A stretch of DNA of 27,236 nucleotides from an uncultured Lysobacteraceae bacterium. Lineage in GTDB: Bacteria > Pseudomonadota > Gammaproteobacteria > Xanthomonadales > Rhodanobacteraceae. The position numbers and the translations under genes were made by a program. The first letter of the stretch is position 1. Each line of letters opens with the position of its first letter. Below the pieces are notes generated by a model. That model did not search any database, was not told the origin of the DNA, and saw only the letters and a list, made by a program, of their open reading frames with translations. Shown here one piece after another: positions 25,848 to 27,236 of the stretch. Location of the stretch: positions 1-27,236 of the forward strand of contig CAMLSI010000013.1 in NCBI GenBank assembly GCA_946482585.1. The letters run 5' to 3'.

Positions 25848-26998
25848 GGTGCCTGCGCTTCGTCGGTCGTCGACGCCGCATACGGCGATTGTGCGCGCAG
25901 CCAGATGCCATGGCGTTCGATCTCGGCACGTTCGGCGAGCAGGCTGCGGCGTATCGCGGCGCGGAATTCGGGCCGCGCGACATAGTGGAACGAGCGTGTG
26001 CGCTGCGGCAGGAAGCCGCGCGCGATCTTGTGTTGGCCCTGCGCGCCGGGTTCGAAGCGTGACAGACCTTCGCGCAGGCAGTAGGCGATGCCCTGGTAGT
26101 AGCAGGTCTCGAAATGCAGGCCCGGGATCTCGCGCAGACACCCCCAGTAGCGGCCGTACAGCGTCGTCGCGCTGCGCAGGCAGAACGCCATCGCAACGCG
26201 CTCGCCGTGCCGGCGCGCGAGCACGACCACGACCTGGCGCGGCATCGTCGCGCCGAGGTGGCGCAGGAAAGCTTCGGTCAGTGCCGGATAGTTGCCCTTG
26301 TCCTCGAACGTGCGGGCGTAGCAGTCGTGCACGAAGCGCCAATCCTCGTCCTCGAGTTCGTCGCCGTGCAGCGTGGCGAATTCCACGCCGGCCGCAGCGA
26401 CGCGCGCGCGCTCCTGGCGCAGGTTCTTGCGCTTTTTCGGCAGCAGCGCAGCGAGGAAATCGTCGAAGTCGCGATAGCCGGCGTCGTGCCAGTGGAACTG
26501 CCAGTCGTTGCGTTCGAGCCAGGCGGCGTCATCGTCCGGCACGGGTTCGCCGGGCGCGGTGAAGTTCAGGTGCGCCGAAGACAGATCGTGATGCGCGCAT
26601 TCGTCGCGCAGCGCCTGCAGCAGCAGCGGAGCGACGCCGTCGCCGAGCAGTCGCGGTCCGCCGACCGGCGAATACGGGACGGCGCAGAGGAGCTTCGGGT
26701 AGTAGTCGAGACCGTGGCGCTCGTAGGCCTCGGCCCAGTTCCAGTCGAACACGAACTCGCCGTGCGAGTTGCCCTTGAGATAGACCGGTGCGGCGCCGAC
26801 GAGGCGATCGTCGTCGTACACCGCGAGATGGTGCGGCCGCCAGCCGAGTTCCGCACGGATGCAGCCGTATCGTTCCAGTCCGGCGAGAAACGCATGGGAC
26901 AGGAACGGATTGTCGTCAGGCCGCAGCGCGTCCCACGCGGCCGGCGCGATGTCGGCGAGCCGGTCGTGGAACGCGATGCGGCGACGCGGGCCGCTCAT
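25844..26998 (-). CDS. GNAT/FemAB-like protein (DUF482, COG3146)
   Basis: 384 residues of the DUF482 family, often annotated peptidogalycan biosynthesis protein or GNAT N-acetyltransferase. Visible family features: FLSHAFLAGLE near residue 33, GWRPHHLAVYDD and LVGAAPVYLKGNSHGEFVFDWNWAEAY, YYPKLLCAVPYSPVGGPRL, then LPKKRKNLRQER, LYGRYWG and HFETCYYQGIAYC, ending with GAQGQHKIARGFLP. The tandem GNAT (FemABX) fold suggests aminoacyl or acyl transfer, but the substrate is not established. It starts 22 bp after trxB and overlaps aat, so trxB, this gene and aat probably form one operon. Confidence 0.9.
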   Translation of the reverse strand: MSGPRRRIAFHDRLADIAPAAWDALRPDDNPFLSHAFLAGLERYGCIRAELGWRPHHLAVYDDDRLVGAAPVYLKGNSHGEFVFDWNWAEAYERHGLDYYPKLLCAVPYSPVGGPRLLGDGVAPLLLQALRDECAHHDLSSAHLNFTAPGEPVPDDDAAWLERNDWQFHWHDAGYRDFDDFLAALLPKKRKNLRQERARVAAAGVEFATLHGDELEDEDWRFVHDCYARTFEDKGNYPALTEAFLRHLGATMPRQVVVVLARRHGERVAMAFCLRSATTLYGRYWGCLREIPGLHFETCYYQGIAYCLREGLSRFEPGAQGQHKIARGFLPQRTRSFHYVARPEFRAAIRRSLLAERAEIERHGIWLRAQSPYAASTTDEAQAP

Positions 26999-27020
26999 GT
27001 GACGACGCGGAAACGACGGC

Positions 27021-27236
<216 letters not shown>

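Overview
The window is high-GC bacterial chromosome (roughly two thirds G+C). It is gene-dense and mostly housekeeping, with no insertion sequence, prophage, integron, CRISPR array, rRNA or tRNA that I can recognise. The gene set and order (yciO-scpA-scpB-rluB; nudJ-mnmA-hflD; clpS-clpA facing infA and aat, with trxB nearby) are gammaproteobacterial. Long-tailed RluB, a KP-43-like secreted protease and a single-domain PilZ protein suggest Xanthomonadales (Lysobacterales). The lineage is an inference from gene content, not a measured placement.

Layout. 1-2881 (-): a secreted, multidomain S8 protease, cut by the left edge, with a good promoter and a leader of about 190 nt. 3191-4785 (-): a small protein of unknown function, a YfgD-type ArsC and a LysR regulator. 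5259-5972 (+): an exported CsgG-like protein, ending at a perfect bidirectional terminator shared with the convergent cluster. 6054-10414 (-): yciO, scpA, scpB, rluB; the last three overlap by 1 and 4 nt. ScpB has a long acidic tail and RluB a long Gly/Arg tail. 10469-12109 (+): dinB, then a PilZ gene with its own promoter. 12222-13904 (-): fadD. 14059-16557: a small lipoprotein (+), a RES/Xre toxin-antitoxin pair (+), an HxlR regulator (-) and a divergent secreted protein (+). 16652-21777 (-): acnA, then nudJ-mnmA-hflD. 21889-24536 (+): clpS-clpA. 24675-27236 (-): infA, aat, a FemAB/GNAT-like gene and the 3' end of trxB.

How genes work together. Aat adds Leu/Phe to N-terminal Arg/Lys, ClpS presents such N-degrons and ClpA unfolds them for ClpP, so 21889-25847 holds most of the bacterial N-degron pathway; clpP is not in the window. 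ScpA/ScpB are the non-SMC condensin subunits, and RluB pseudouridylates 23S rRNA. MnmA makes the 2-thiouridine of tRNA wobble positions and NudJ is its usual neighbour. The RES/Xre pair is the clearest accessory element: the toxin starts at TTG inside the antitoxin stop, and an inverted repeat lies over the expected promoter. Three genes were invisible or mis-framed in simple ORF calling: the edge-truncated protease, the TTG-start toxin and the edge-truncated trxB.

No wholly new system is proven here. The best leads are the oppositely charged ScpB/RluB tails, the acnA promoter with a palindrome and a T8 tract at the predicted start, the TA operator, and a recurrent bidirectional terminator family.
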